From: a bacterium
GTDB taxonomy: Bacteria; Desulfobacterota; Binatia; HRBIN30; CADEER01
Assembly (NCBI GenBank): GCA_030430165.1
Contig: JAUIGL010000035.1
Coordinates: 1-59,167, forward strand
Length of the DNA: 59,167 bases
Direction of reading: 5' to 3'
Under the pieces are notes generated by a model. The model did not search any database. It saw nothing but the letters and a program-made list of their open reading frames with translations, and had not been told where the DNA came from. Both the position numbers and the translations under genes were made by a program. Of the stretch, positions 33,255-42,178 are shown in pieces (position 1 is the stretch's first letter; each line of letters begins with the position of its first letter).

Positions 33255-34568
33255 TCAAGGTCGGACGGCGATCTTCAGGTCCATGACGTTTGTGCCGGTC
33301 GGGCCGGGGACGAACAGATCGCCGAGGCCTTCGAAAAAGTGGAACGAGTCGTTGTCGGCCAGGTAGGTCGCCGGATCGAGCCCGCCCTGCGTCGCGCGCA
33401 AACCGGTGTCGCCGTCGACGAACGCCCCCGCCGCCTCGGTCGGGCCATCGATGCCATCGCTGCCGGCGCTGAGGACACTGACCTGCGAACCAGCCAACGC
33501 CTGGGCCATCGCCAAGGCGAACTCCTGATTGCGGCCGCCGAGGCCATTGCCGCGAACCACGACGGTGGACTCGCCGCCGGCGAGCCAGCAGCGCGGCCCC
33601 TGACGCCGGTCGGCGAGAATCGATCGCGCCCAGGACCGCGCGCTCTCGGTGCTGTCGCCGGCGATCGGCTCGGCGGCGATCTCCACGGCGAACCCTCGCC
33701 GCCCGGCCTCGCGCGCCGCCGCTTCGAGTGCGCGCCGATTCGACCCGAGAACGATCGCCACGCTGCCCCCGGCGACGGCCGTATCCGGCCGCACGGTCTC
33801 TGCAATGGCCCCGCTCGCGCCCCGGCGCAGCAGGTGGCGCACGGCTTCGGGACAGGAATGCCAAAGCGCATATCGCTGCAGCACCTCGATCGCATCGCCG
33901 TACGACGTCCGATCCGGCACCGTCGGCCCGGAACCGATCGTCGCCGGATCGTCGCCGATGACGTCCGAAATCAACAAAGTCGTCACCCTGCGCGGCGCCG
34001 CGACCGCCAGCAGGCGACCGCCCTTGACCGCCGACAGGTGCTTGCGGACCGTGTTGAGCTCGCCGATGTCCGCGCCACAACGCAGTATCGCATCCGTAAC
34101 CCGCTGTTTTTCCGCCAATGTGACGGGGGCCAGGGGGGACACCAGCAAGCTCGAGGCTCCCCCGGAGAGAAGACAGACCACCTCACGGGCAGGCGAATCG
34201 CGAAGGGTGTCGAGGACAATGGCGGTGCTGCGCAGCCCCATCTCGCCGGGAATCGGGTGCTCACCCGGCAGAACGGCAATACGGCACGTGGCGGTGCGCT
34301 CGGCGACGGGCGCTACGACGGCCCCGGAAAGGTCGATCCGGGTGCCACAAACCTCGTCCAAGGCTCGCGCCATGCCGGCCGCCGCTTTGCCGGCGCCAAT
34401 GACCAGAATCGGTCCCCGGATCGCGTGTACGGCGCCCGAATCGGGCTCGCAAATCTGCAGGCCCGCATCGCCGAGTCGCAGTGCCGAGCCCAGGAGAGCT
34501 TCCGGCCGCACCGCGCCGACCGCGGCGGCAAAGATCCCTCGAAGGTGCTCCCGGTCGCGCTCGCGCAT
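33255..34568 (-). CDS. Glycerate 2-kinase (MOFRL family)
   Basis: This 437-residue protein of the GckA/TtuD type has an N-terminal glycerate kinase domain (ILVIGAGKAAAGMA, VLPGEHPIPGEMGL, CLLSGGASSLLVSPL, NTVRKHLSAVKGGRL, LISDVIGDDPATIGSGP) and a C-terminal MOFRL domain (WLAGGESTVVVRGNGLGGRNQEFAL). It phosphorylates D-glycerate to 2-phosphoglycerate, linking hydroxypyruvate/glyoxylate metabolism to glycolysis. The nearby class V aminotransferase and pyk fit this, though gene order alone does not prove a shared pathway. Confidence 0.92.
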   Translation of the reverse strand: MRERDREHLRGIFAAAVGAVRPEALLGSALRLGDAGLQICEPDSGAVHAIRGPILVIGAGKAAAGMARALDEVCGTRIDLSGAVVAPVAERTATCRIAVLPGEHPIPGEMGLRSTAIVLDTLRDSPAREVVCLLSGGASSLLVSPLAPVTLAEKQRVTDAILRCGADIGELNTVRKHLSAVKGGRLLAVAAPRRVTTLLISDVIGDDPATIGSGPTVPDRTSYGDAIEVLQRYALWHSCPEAVRHLLRRGASGAIAETVRPDTAVAGGSVAIVLGSNRRALEAAAREAGRRGFAVEIAAEPIAGDSTESARSWARSILADRRQGPRCWLAGGESTVVVRGNGLGGRNQEFALAMAQALAGSQVSVLSAGSDGIDGPTEAAGAFVDGDTGLRATQGGLDPATYLADNDSFHFFEGLGDLFVPGPTGTNVMDLKIAVRP

Positions 34569-34660
34569 CGGATTGCCCGGGTCAGCTCGGAGCGCCGCGC
34601 AACCCCCACCGATTACGCAGGAATTCCAACCAGATGGCGGCGCGGCCGCCGCCGAGGACG

Positions 34661-35086
34661 TCAGGCGCTGTCTTCGTCCACCTCGGTCGAGCCGAGGCGG
34701 CGATAGGCACGTTCGTCGTCAAACCTACCTTGCGAACGAGCCTCTTTCTCGATCTCGGCCTGGCAGCTGACACACATCCGCGAGAACGGCATCGCTTCGA
34801 GCCGCCCCGGCGCGATGTCGGATTCGCAATTCTCGCAAACCCCGTAGGTGCCGTCGTCGATCCGCTCGAGAGCTTCCTCGATCGACTGCAGCTTCTCGCG
34901 CTCGCGGTCACCCAGGATGAAGTTGATCTCGCGATCCCGCTCTTCACTGGCGAGATCGTAGGTATCCATCCCGTCCTCTTTGGACCCTTCGCGCCCCTGG
35001 CGCAGATCATCCCTGATCTCGCGCAACAACAGGCGCTTCATGTCCTCGAGCCGGGTTTTTGCGGTTTTCAGAGCTGCTTTTCTCAT
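34661..35086 (-). CDS. dksA: DksA/TraR-family zinc-finger transcription factor
   Basis: The 141-residue protein has an N-terminal long coiled coil with the acidic tip motif D-x2-D-x-A in GMDTYDLASEE. A C4 zinc finger (GVCENCESDIAPGRLEAMPF, then CVSC) and a short acidic tail follow. The tip residues that act in the RNA polymerase secondary channel are kept, so ppGpp-linked control of rRNA and stress genes is likely. A near-consensus promoter lies just upstream, and an orphan gene is transcribed divergently. Confidence 0.9.
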   Translation of the reverse strand: MRKAALKTAKTRLEDMKRLLLREIRDDLRQGREGSKEDGMDTYDLASEERDREINFILGDREREKLQSIEEALERIDDGTYGVCENCESDIAPGRLEAMPFSRMCVSCQAEIEKEARSQGRFDDERAYRRLGSTEVDEDSA

Positions 35087-35107
35087 GACTACCCTCAGGG
35101 CGGGCGG

Positions 35108-35136
35108 AGATTAAACGCGGCCCTCGCATGTGTCAA
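35108..35136 (-). promoter_or_regulatory. dksA: dksA promoter
   Basis: On the minus strand TTGACA (35136-35131) and TAATCT (35113-35108) are separated by exactly 17 bases, 22 bases before the dksA start. This is a strong sigma-70-type match. Confidence 0.75.
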
Positions 35137-35143
35137 TGGGGCT

Positions 35144-35160
35144 TTTGCAATACATGCAAA
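35144..35160. promoter_or_regulatory. Palindrome between two divergent promoters
   Basis: TTTGCA (35144-35149) and TGCAAA (35155-35160) form a 6-bp inverted repeat with a 5-base spacer. It lies just upstream of both the dksA -35 (35136) and the plus-strand -35 (35169). That position fits a shared operator or activator site. Confidence 0.45.
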
Positions 35161-35168
35161 GAAAATCG

Positions 35169-35197
35169 TTGCACCGGGCTTGGACTAAGGGTATACA
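35169..35197 (+). promoter_or_regulatory. Promoter of the 168-residue orphan gene
   Basis: TTGCAC (35169-35174) and TATACA (35192-35197) are separated by 17 bases, a near-consensus sigma-70-type promoter. The predicted transcript has a leader of about 75 bases before ATG 35278. Confidence 0.7.
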
Positions 35198-35277
35198 CTG
35201 ATGCAGGGCTTTTCCCTGATCAGGTTGAGGCGGCGGTGTAGTGTGGGACCAGGGCCAACGGTCCGCATTTCTACGCT

Positions 35278-35784
35278 ATGAATCGCCAGTCGAAACATTT
35301 GAAAGCCCGAACCGCTATCGCCCAGAAGCTTACGGCGATGGGGCTCGATGTCGAGGACGTACCCCGGGCCAAAGGCTACGATCTGTTGGTCGGGGGTGAA
35401 ATCCGGGTCGCACTGCGCGTTGCATTTCCAGGCAAGTACGCTCACACGGTGACAGTCGGTGGTAAGCGATACACGTACAATTACCGCAGCTGGAGCTTCA
35501 ATTTTCACCGTCACGGGCGTTGGGACCGGAAATACTGCGACGTTTTCGTCTGTATCGCCAAGAGAAGGGGCGGCACCGACGAAATTTTCGTGATCCCGGC
35601 GTCAGCGATTTCGGGGCCCACGTTCAGTTTGCACGGGGCGGGCGCCAAGCCGTACCGCGGCCGCTACGCTCAGTATCGAGACCGGTGGGAAATCTTCTCG
35701 CCAGACCGAGCAGTGGCGACCAACGAGGAGCCCACCGAGGATCCTTCGAACGCGGACGACGACAGCGCCACGGCCGTGGCTTGA
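35278..35784 (+). CDS. Orphan 168-residue protein, possible nuclease-like fold
   Basis: The gene has its own strong promoter and intrinsic terminator. The product has a basic, helical N-terminus (NRQSKHLKARTAIAQKL) and an alpha/beta core. In the core, GYDLLVGGEIRVALRVAF resembles the D...(E)xK strand pair of PD-(D/E)XK nuclease-like folds, but the catalytic Lys/Glu are not clearly present. A conserved-looking centre (RSWSFNFHRHGRWDRKYCDVFVCIA) and an acidic, low-complexity tail follow. There is no signal or membrane segment. Less GC-rich wobble use than the neighbours (several AAA, TTT, GGT) hints at transfer. The function is unknown. Confidence 0.65.
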   Translation: MNRQSKHLKARTAIAQKLTAMGLDVEDVPRAKGYDLLVGGEIRVALRVAFPGKYAHTVTVGGKRYTYNYRSWSFNFHRHGRWDRKYCDVFVCIAKRRGGTDEIFVIPASAISGPTFSLHGAGAKPYRGRYAQYRDRWEIFSPDRAVATNEEPTEDPSNADDDSATAVA

Positions 35785-35810
35785 GCGACCAGCTCATCTC
35801 GTACGAGGGG

Positions 35811-35839
35811 ACGGCTGCCTCCGGGCAGCCGTTTTTTTT
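35811..35839 (+). terminator. Intrinsic terminator of the orphan gene
   Basis: ACGGCTGCC (35811-35819) pairs with GGCAGCCGT (35824-35832) around TCCG, followed by eight T in total (35832-35839). It closes a single-gene unit that begins at the 35169-35197 promoter. Confidence 0.93.
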
Positions 35840-35962
35840 CTGCCACTTACCACCTCGCATGCGCAGTCCGGAGTCACCCGCCCGGCGCCAACGGCGGCGC
35901 CCCAGTCGTTGGGGCCTGTCGCCAACCTTTCCTTAGCCGGGAGATCGGGCTAAGCGTCGCCC

Positions 35963-36448
35963 ATGCCCTCTTTCGACGTCGTATCCGAGGTCGACCTCCA
36001 GGAGGTCGACAATGCAATCAACCAGGCGCGCAAGGAAATCGGCCAGCGATACGATTTCAAAGGCAGCGACACCGAGATCGATCTCGAAAAGACCGACATC
36101 AACGTCGTCTCCTCGGACGATTATAAGGTCAAGGCATCGGTCGAGGTGATCGAGTCGAAGCTGATCAAACGAGGGGTGTCGGTCAAAGCACTCAAGCGAG
36201 GCGAGATCGAGCCCGCGGCCGGCGGACGCGCCAAGCAGAAGCTCGAGGTCCAGACGGGGATATCGACCGACCGGGCCCGCGAGATCGTCAAGAAGATCAA
36301 AGACGCCAAGCTCAAGGTCCAGGCGCAGATCCAAGAGGAAAAGGTCCGGGTATCGGGCAAGAAGCGCGACGACCTGCAGTCGGTCATCCAGCTGCTCAAG
36401 GACGCCGATTTCGGGTTGCCTCTTCAGTTCGTCAACATGCGTGACTGA
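35963..36448 (+). CDS. yajQ: YajQ-family nucleotide-binding protein
   Basis: The 161-residue protein is full length for the YajQ/UPF0234 family. It starts PSFDVVSEVDLQEVDNAINQ and includes RYDFKGSD, RGEIEPAAGG (a conserved loop) and VRVSGKKRDDLQSVI, ending DFGLPLQFVNMRD. It has two ferredoxin-like domains. Members bind nucleotides, including cyclic-di-GMP in some species, and can act as transcription co-factors. The specific role here is not shown. Confidence 0.93.
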   Translation: MPSFDVVSEVDLQEVDNAINQARKEIGQRYDFKGSDTEIDLEKTDINVVSSDDYKVKASVEVIESKLIKRGVSVKALKRGEIEPAAGGRAKQKLEVQTGISTDRAREIVKKIKDAKLKVQAQIQEEKVRVSGKKRDDLQSVIQLLKDADFGLPLQFVNMRD

Positions 36449-36762
36449 GCCAGACTCGCTTTCCGAGAACTGGGAGAAGGCTAGAGGCTCGGGCTGAAGG
36501 CTGAGGCTGGGGGGTGGTGGTCGCTGGCGCGACGGTTGGGCTGGGCGGCCCCTCGATACGCCCTTCGGGCTACTCGGGGACGACGGGGTTCCGCAATCGG
36601 GTTCCGGCTTCCGACCACCCAGCCGCGCATCCCGAGTAGCCCGAAGGCGTATCGAGGGGGAATCCCGAGTAGCGCGAAACGCGTATCGAGGGGGAATCCC
36701 GAGTAGCGCGAAACGCGTATCGAGGGGGAATCCCGAGTAGCGCGAAACGCGTATCGAGGGGC
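36449..36762. repeat. Tandem and inverted palindromic repeats (REP-like) in the yajQ-lolA gap
   Basis: From 36549 an inverted copy (CCCCTCGATACGCCC...GGGCTACTCGGGG) is followed by direct copies. One 32-base variant lies at 36629-36660. Three near-identical 34-base units start at 36661, 36695 and 36729, each reading CCCGAGTAGCGCGAAACGCG then TATCGAGGGG. Each unit can fold on itself (GCGCG/CGCG). They end 1 base before the lolA stop. The stretch 36470-36545 also shares GGTGGTCGCT-GCGCGAC words with the gap at 42.1 kb. There is no open gene. Confidence 0.85.
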
Positions 36763-37428
36763 TCAGTAACCGATTGGCGCTTCGACGACGTCGATGCCGG
36801 GCGGGACTTCGAAGCGGAACTCTTCGGCTGGCACGCCGAGGTTTCGGCGCAGGTTGGAGAACCTGAGCACGGTCAGGTTGCCTACCGGGTCGGTGACGCG
36901 CGCTTCGCGGATGTCGAACTGATCGGGGTCCACCACCAGATCGAGCCGGCCCATGTCGCCGTTGGCTCGCTTCGGGTCGAGGCGCAGCACGATCGAATCC
37001 GGGTTGCGCTCGGTGACGCTGGCCGAGAAATCGTCGGCGATCTTGCCGACCCCGGTCAGGAACGACACCGGAGTCGCAGAGCGAAACACCGAATCGAGCG
37101 GCGCCTTGAGCACCTGCTCGTCTTCCGGCTGGTAGAACCAGATCGTCTCGCCGTCGGAGACGATGGTCTGCTTCTCGTCGCCCTCGAGCTCCCAACGCAT
37201 CCGGCCGGGCCGCTTGAACGCCACCGTGCCCTTCGCCGTCATCGAGCGTCCGAGCGCCACCACGGCGATCTCCTGCTCGACGTCGGCGCGCAGGTCGGCG
37301 GTCGAGTCGAACCGCGCTTGCACCCGCGAGACGACGTCCCCGGTGGACAGCGCATCTTCCGCAGCTGCCGCACCGGCCACAGCCAGCACGCAGAAGACCA
37401 CCGCCCAGCGGTGAGCGGTCGCGATCAT
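36763..37428 (-). CDS. lolA: Outer-membrane lipoprotein carrier LolA
   Basis: The 221-residue periplasmic protein has a Sec signal peptide (HRWAVVFCVLAVAGAAAA). The LolA fold follows: LRADVEQEI, KGTVAFKRPGRMRWEL, ETIWFYQPEDEQVL, then VVDPDQFDIREARV and a short C-terminal end. It ferries lipoproteins from LolCDE to the outer membrane, so the organism is a diderm. ATG 37428 overlaps the ftsK TGA as ATGA. It is the last gene of rnj-ftsK-lolA. Confidence 0.92.
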   Translation of the reverse strand: MIATAHRWAVVFCVLAVAGAAAAEDALSTGDVVSRVQARFDSTADLRADVEQEIAVVALGRSMTAKGTVAFKRPGRMRWELEGDEKQTIVSDGETIWFYQPEDEQVLKAPLDSVFRSATPVSFLTGVGKIADDFSASVTERNPDSIVLRLDPKRANGDMGRLDLVVDPDQFDIREARVTDPVGNLTVLRFSNLRRNLGVPAEEFRFEVPPGIDVVEAPIGY

Positions 37429-39746
37429 TCGGCCTTGATCGCCTGCGCGATCACTTCGCGCGGGCGGCCGCCATCGCTCGGCGAAACGACCCCCTCGCGC
37501 TCCATGCGTTCGATCATGCGCGCGGCGCGGTTGTAACCGACTCGCAAGCGTCGCTGCACCCACGAGATGGACGCCTGTCGACTCTCCGTCACCAACGCCA
37601 CCGCCTGGTCGTAGAGGACGTCGTTGAGATCTTCCTCGTAGCTGGGATCTTCGCCCTCTTCGTCCGCCGACTCGAGCAAATCGAAAGCGTACTGGGGCTT
37701 GCCCTGGCGCTTGATGAAGCGGACGACCTTGTGGATCTCCTCTTCGGTCACCAGCGGACCGTGCAGTCGTCGGATGAAGGCGCTCCCTGGCGGCATGTAC
37801 AACATATCGCCGCGACCGAGCAGCCGTTCGGCGCCGATCTGATCGAGGATGGTGCGCGAATCCACCCGAGCGGTGGTCTGAAACGCAATGCGCGAAGGGA
37901 AGTTTGCCTTGATCAGACCTGTGATGACGTCGACCGAGGGACGCTGCGTCGCCAGCAGCAGGTGGATACCCGCGGCGCGCGCCTTCTGCGCCAGGCGCGT
38001 CACCGGCTCTTCGACCTTGCGGCCCATGGTCATCATGAGATCGGCGAGCTCATCGATGATGACGACGATCTTGGGCAGGCGCTCCGGACTCGCCGCGCCG
38101 GCGATGACCTCGTCCTCGTCGGCATCGGTGGCGACTTCCTTGAGCTCGAGGACATCGTTGGTCGGCTGCTCGCTGGCGTCGATCAGCTTGTTGTAGCCGT
38201 CGATATTGCGAACCCCGCACTTCTTCATCAGGCGGTAGCGGTCGTCCATCAGCTCGACGATGTTGTTGAGCACGGCTACCGCCTGCTTGGGGTCGGTCAC
38301 CACCGGCACCAGGAGGTGCGGAATGTCTTCGTAGACCGACAGCTCGAGCATCTTGAGGTCGATCATGACGAAGCGCACGTCGCGCGGCGACGCCTTGTGC
38401 AGCACCGACATCACCATGGTGTTGACACACACCGACTTACCACTGCCAGTGGCACCGGCGACCAGGAGGTGCGGCATCTTCGCCAGGTCCCCGACACTCG
38501 GCTGCCCCGCGGTGTCCTTGCCGAGGGCCACCGTGAGCAGCGACCGGGATTTGGAGAAGGCATCCGACTCGACCAGCTCGCGCAACACCACCAGGTCGCG
38601 ATGCGGGTTGGCGACCTCGATCCCGACCACCGCTTTACCCGGAACCGGGGCCAGGATGCGTACTCCGGTGACGCGCAGCGCCATCGCGAGATCGTCGGCC
38701 AAGCTGACGATGCGGTTCACCTTGACGCCGGGCGCCGGCTCGACGTCGAAGGTCGTGATGACGGGGCCCGGGCGAACCTCCACCACCTTGGCCGAGATCC
38801 CGAAGTCGGCGAGCTTGGCCTCGAGGATCTGCGAGCTCTTGTGCAAAGCCTCCTCGTCCACCTCGACATCGCCGGCGCCGCCCTCGTCGAGCATGTGCGA
38901 CGGCGGCAGCTGGTAGCGGCCGTCGTCGGTGAACGGAAGCTCTTCCTGGACGACGCGCGCCTTGCGCTTGCCCGGCGTCGGCTCCCTCTTGGTGCGCACG
39001 ATCACCGGCGCCTCGCGCGCCTCGGGCGGCGCCGGCGGCTCCTCGCGGCGCACGTTGGCCCGCGGAGGCGGCGGCAGCACCTGGGTCGCGACCTCTTTTG
39101 CCGGGTGCGGAATCGATTCGCCGACACGGTCGAACAGGGTTCTCGTCCCCGCCGACAACGACGCCAACGCGTACCCGAGCGACATCCGGGTCAGGATCAA
39201 CACCGACAGCAGAGCCATCGCAACGACGATGAGAAAGGCGCCGGGCGCGCCGAAAGCCTGACGCAGGACCTCGGCGACGAATCCACCGAGCCAGCCGCCC
39301 GACAACGACAATGGCCGGCTCGCCGGCGCCAGCAAGCCGAACAGGACGGCAGTGCTGAGCACGACACTGAGCGCGGCCATCGAGCGCAGCAGCGAGATCT
39401 CGCGGCTCGCCTGGCGGAACAGCAGGTAGGCGACGACGACGAGGAAGAGCGGCCCCAGGTAGGCGGCGAACCCAAGCGCTTGAACCAAAGTATCGGCGAG
39501 GACCTCGCCGACTCGACCGGCCAGATTGAGACCACCCGACTCGCGTTGGTAGGCGACGAAACTGAGGACGGTGAACACGGCGCCGGTGAGGACTACGACC
39601 GCGGCCACCTCGTCGAGCAAGCGCGAATCTTCTACCGCTTCGGGAGACGACAGATCGGATTCTTCCGACTTGCGGCTCTTGCGCGTCGCGCTCTCCGACT
39701 TCGCCTTGCGCTTGGTCGCCTTCTCTTTCTTCGCCGCTCGCGCCAC
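37425..39746 (-). CDS. ftsK: DNA translocase FtsK
   Basis: This 773-residue FtsK has four or so N-terminal membrane helices (about residues 45-195), a Pro/Arg-rich linker, and the motor. The motor has Walker A in VAGATGSGKSVCVN, Walker B in IVVIIDELADLMM, and ATQRPSVDVITGLIKANFPS. The C-terminal gamma winged helix (SWVQRRLRVGYNRAARMIE) recognises KOPS. The linker is shorter than in E. coli. It pumps chromosome termini through the septum. GTG 39746 lies 1 base after the rnj stop. Confidence 0.95.
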   Translation of the reverse strand: MARAAKKEKATKRKAKSESATRKSRKSEESDLSSPEAVEDSRLLDEVAAVVVLTGAVFTVLSFVAYQRESGGLNLAGRVGEVLADTLVQALGFAAYLGPLFLVVVAYLLFRQASREISLLRSMAALSVVLSTAVLFGLLAPASRPLSLSGGWLGGFVAEVLRQAFGAPGAFLIVVAMALLSVLILTRMSLGYALASLSAGTRTLFDRVGESIPHPAKEVATQVLPPPPRANVRREEPPAPPEAREAPVIVRTKREPTPGKRKARVVQEELPFTDDGRYQLPPSHMLDEGGAGDVEVDEEALHKSSQILEAKLADFGISAKVVEVRPGPVITTFDVEPAPGVKVNRIVSLADDLAMALRVTGVRILAPVPGKAVVGIEVANPHRDLVVLRELVESDAFSKSRSLLTVALGKDTAGQPSVGDLAKMPHLLVAGATGSGKSVCVNTMVMSVLHKASPRDVRFVMIDLKMLELSVYEDIPHLLVPVVTDPKQAVAVLNNIVELMDDRYRLMKKCGVRNIDGYNKLIDASEQPTNDVLELKEVATDADEDEVIAGAASPERLPKIVVIIDELADLMMTMGRKVEEPVTRLAQKARAAGIHLLLATQRPSVDVITGLIKANFPSRIAFQTTARVDSRTILDQIGAERLLGRGDMLYMPPGSAFIRRLHGPLVTEEEIHKVVRFIKRQGKPQYAFDLLESADEEGEDPSYEEDLNDVLYDQAVALVTESRQASISWVQRRLRVGYNRAARMIERMEREGVVSPSDGGRPREVIAQAIKAE

Positions 39747-39747
39747 C

Positions 39748-41418
39748 TCACATCTCCATCACGTAGGGTAGCACGATCGGGCGGCGGTCGAGGGTCCGCC
39801 CCAGATACCGCCGCAAAGCCCGGCGCACCTCCTCCGAAACCTCGATCGCGTCGGTGCGCGATTCGGGAGTGATGTCGGCCAAGGTGTCGACCACGACCCC
39901 CCTCGCCGCTTCGAAATACTGCGCTTCCTCGCCCTGCTCGAAGACGCCGCGGGCGACGAAGTCCGGCCCCGAAATGAGCTCGCCGCTGTGCTGGTCGATG
40001 GTCAGCACGGCGAGCAACAATCCGTCGCGCGACAGGTGACGGCGATCGCGCAGCACCAGATCGCTGACGTCGCCGATCCCCTTGCCGTCGACGAACACCC
40101 GTCCCGCCGGAACCGGCTCGCCGCGGCGGGCGCCGGCGGCGTCCACCTCGAGCGTCTGGCCGTCCTCGATCAGGAAAACACTGTCGGCGGACAAGCCGAC
40201 GCTCTGCGCCAATTGCTGGTGATGCGACAGCTGGCGGAACTCGCCGTGTACCGGCACGAAGAACTCGGGCTGGACCAGCTTGAGCATCAGCGCCAGCTCG
40301 TCACGGCTCGCGTGCCCGGACACGTGCACCGGCGCCGAACCCGCGTCGAGAACCCGCGCGCCGCGCCGGTACATGTGGTTGACCATGCTGCCGATCGCCT
40401 TTTCGTTGCCGGGGATCACGCGCGACGACAGGATGACCAAGTCGCCGCTGCCCATCTCGACTTTGCGGTGATCGCCCACCGCTATACGCACCAACGCCGA
40501 AAGTGCCTCGCCCTGACTACCGCTGGTCAGCAAGGTCACCTCCCAGGGCGCCAGCGACGACAGCTTGGCGATGTCGACGAACAAAGACGGCGCGACTTTG
40601 AGATGGCCGATCTCGGTGGCGATGCGAATCGCGTTGACCAAGCTGCGCCCGACCACCGCCACCTTGCGACCGAGCGCTTCCGAAAGGTCCATGACCTGCT
40701 GGATCCGGTGGATGTGCGAGGAGAACGTCGAGAAGAAGATGCGCCGCTCGGCATCGCGGAACGCCGCCTCCAAACCGCCGCGCACGTCGCGCTCGGATCC
40801 GGTCGAGCCGCGGCTCATCGCGTTGGTGGAGTCGGACAGCATCAACTTGACGCCTCGCGAGCCGTACTCGGCAAACGCCTGCAGGTCCGGCGAACGTCCG
40901 TCGATCGGCGTTTGGTCGATCTTGAAGTCGCCGGTGTGGATGACCACGCCGACCGGCGTCGTGATGGCCAAGCCGACCGCGTCGACGATCGAGTGGGTCA
41001 CGTGAATCGGGTCGACGGCGAAAGGACCGAGCTCGAACTTCTGGCGCGGCGCAAACTCGTTGAGGGTCGTCTTGTCGAAGAGGCCGTGCTCCTCGAGACG
41101 CGATCGAATCAGACCAGCCGCCATCGCGGTTGCGTAGACGGGCGCCTGGACCTCGCGCAGAGCGTACGGCAAGCCGCCGATGTGATCCTCGTGGCCGTGC
41201 GTGATCACGAAGCCGAGAAACCGATCGCCGAGCGAGGCGAGGTACTCGAAGTCGGGGATGACCAGATCGATGCCCAGCATCCCGGCGTCCGGAAACATGA
41301 CGCCGCAGTCGATCGCCATCGCCTGGCCGCCGACCTCCAGCAACATGCAGTTGAGGCCGATCTCGCCGAGACCGCCAAGCGGGACTACGCGCAACGCACC
41401 GCTCGAGTCGTACGTCAT
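39748..41418 (-). CDS. rnj: Ribonuclease J
   Basis: The 556-residue metallo-beta-lactamase/beta-CASP nuclease has the zinc motif FVITHGHEDHIGGLPYAL, DSTNA, the beta-CASP region ATFSSHIHRIQQ-like STFSSHIHRIQQ, SGSQGEALSAL and the C-terminal metal-His box PVHGEFRQLSHH. It is a 5'-3' exonuclease and endonuclease for mRNA decay and rRNA maturation. ATG 41418 follows CGGAGCG; a longer TTG start at 41505 lacks a ribosome site. It is the first gene of rnj-ftsK-lolA. Confidence 0.94.
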   Translation of the reverse strand: MTYDSSGALRVVPLGGLGEIGLNCMLLEVGGQAMAIDCGVMFPDAGMLGIDLVIPDFEYLASLGDRFLGFVITHGHEDHIGGLPYALREVQAPVYATAMAAGLIRSRLEEHGLFDKTTLNEFAPRQKFELGPFAVDPIHVTHSIVDAVGLAITTPVGVVIHTGDFKIDQTPIDGRSPDLQAFAEYGSRGVKLMLSDSTNAMSRGSTGSERDVRGGLEAAFRDAERRIFFSTFSSHIHRIQQVMDLSEALGRKVAVVGRSLVNAIRIATEIGHLKVAPSLFVDIAKLSSLAPWEVTLLTSGSQGEALSALVRIAVGDHRKVEMGSGDLVILSSRVIPGNEKAIGSMVNHMYRRGARVLDAGSAPVHVSGHASRDELALMLKLVQPEFFVPVHGEFRQLSHHQQLAQSVGLSADSVFLIEDGQTLEVDAAGARRGEPVPAGRVFVDGKGIGDVSDLVLRDRRHLSRDGLLLAVLTIDQHSGELISGPDFVARGVFEQGEEAQYFEAARGVVVDTLADITPESRTDAIEVSEEVRRALRRYLGRTLDRRPIVLPYVMEM

Positions 41419-41604
41419 CACACGCTCCGCGTACGGGCCCCAGGGACCCGATCCATCGACCACCACACCACCACCGGAGGATGATAGCGGCGGCCGCTCC
41501 GCCAAGTCAACGCAAGCTTTTCGTCACCTTGACAGCTATCTGGACCGTTGATAGCACGCCCCTTTCCACTGCAGCGGCCGGACGGCCGCAGACCGAGGTG
41601 AATG

Positions 41605-42027
41605 ATGGTCAACAAGGCGATCCTCATCGGGAACCTGGGCAAGGATCCCGAGGTCAGGTTCACTCCGAGCGGGCGCGCAGTTGCGCGATTCTCGGTGGCG
41701 ACGACCGAGAAATGGACCGATCAGCAGGGCCAGCGGCAGGAACGCACCGAGTGGCACAACATCGTGGTCTGGGGGAAGCAGGCCGAGACCTGCGGTCAGT
41801 ATCTCTCCAAGGGCCGGCAAGTATTCGTCGAAGGCCGGATCAGCAACCGCAGCTACGACGACAAGGACGGCAACAAGCGCTACATCAGCGAGGTCGTGGC
41901 GCGCGACGTCCGCTTCCTCGGCGGCGGTTCCGGCAGTGGCGGCGGGCGCGGCGACGGCGGATCGTTCTCCGCTCCCCCGGGACAAGACGCGCCGCCCATG
42001 CCCGAGGACGACGACATCCCGTTCTAA
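41605..42027 (+). CDS. ssb: Single-stranded DNA-binding protein
   Basis: The 140-residue protein has one OB fold ([57 protein letters not shown]). A Gly-rich linker and the acidic protein-interaction tip MPEDDDIPF follow. It binds ssDNA as a tetramer during replication and repair. ATG 41605 has better spacing from GAGG (41595-41598) than ATG 41602. Confidence 0.95.
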   Translation: MVNKAILIGNLGKDPEVRFTPSGRAVARFSVATTEKWTDQQGQRQERTEWHNIVVWGKQAETCGQYLSKGRQVFVEGRISNRSYDDKDGNKRYISEVVARDVRFLGGGSGSGGGRGDGGSFSAPPGQDAPPMPEDDDIPF

Positions 42028-42059
42028 GCACACTCGCTTTCTCCTGCGCTCTGCGAGCT

Positions 42060-42178
42060 TCAGAGAACGGAGACGCTCGTAGGCATAGGCAGGGGCATAG
42101 GCAGAGGCAGGGGGCGGTGGTCGCTAGCGCGACTGCCTGTGCTTTTCGTCGCGAGGCCGACGGTTGGGATGCGGACGG
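42060..42178. repeat. GGCATAGGCA-type intergenic repeat
   Basis: The gap after ssb holds GGCATAGGCAGGGGCATAGG and GGCAGAGGCAGGG, followed by GGTGGTCGCTAGCGCGAC. The first words recur at 26.18 kb and the last near 36.52 kb. It is non-coding. Confidence 0.45.

Noticed and set aside
36629..36761. CRISPR array
   Set aside because: Units are contiguous 34-base copies with no spacers between them.
37731..39872. 710-codon open frame antisense to ftsK
   Set aside because: FtsK motifs are complete on the minus strand; the plus frame is low-complexity shadow.
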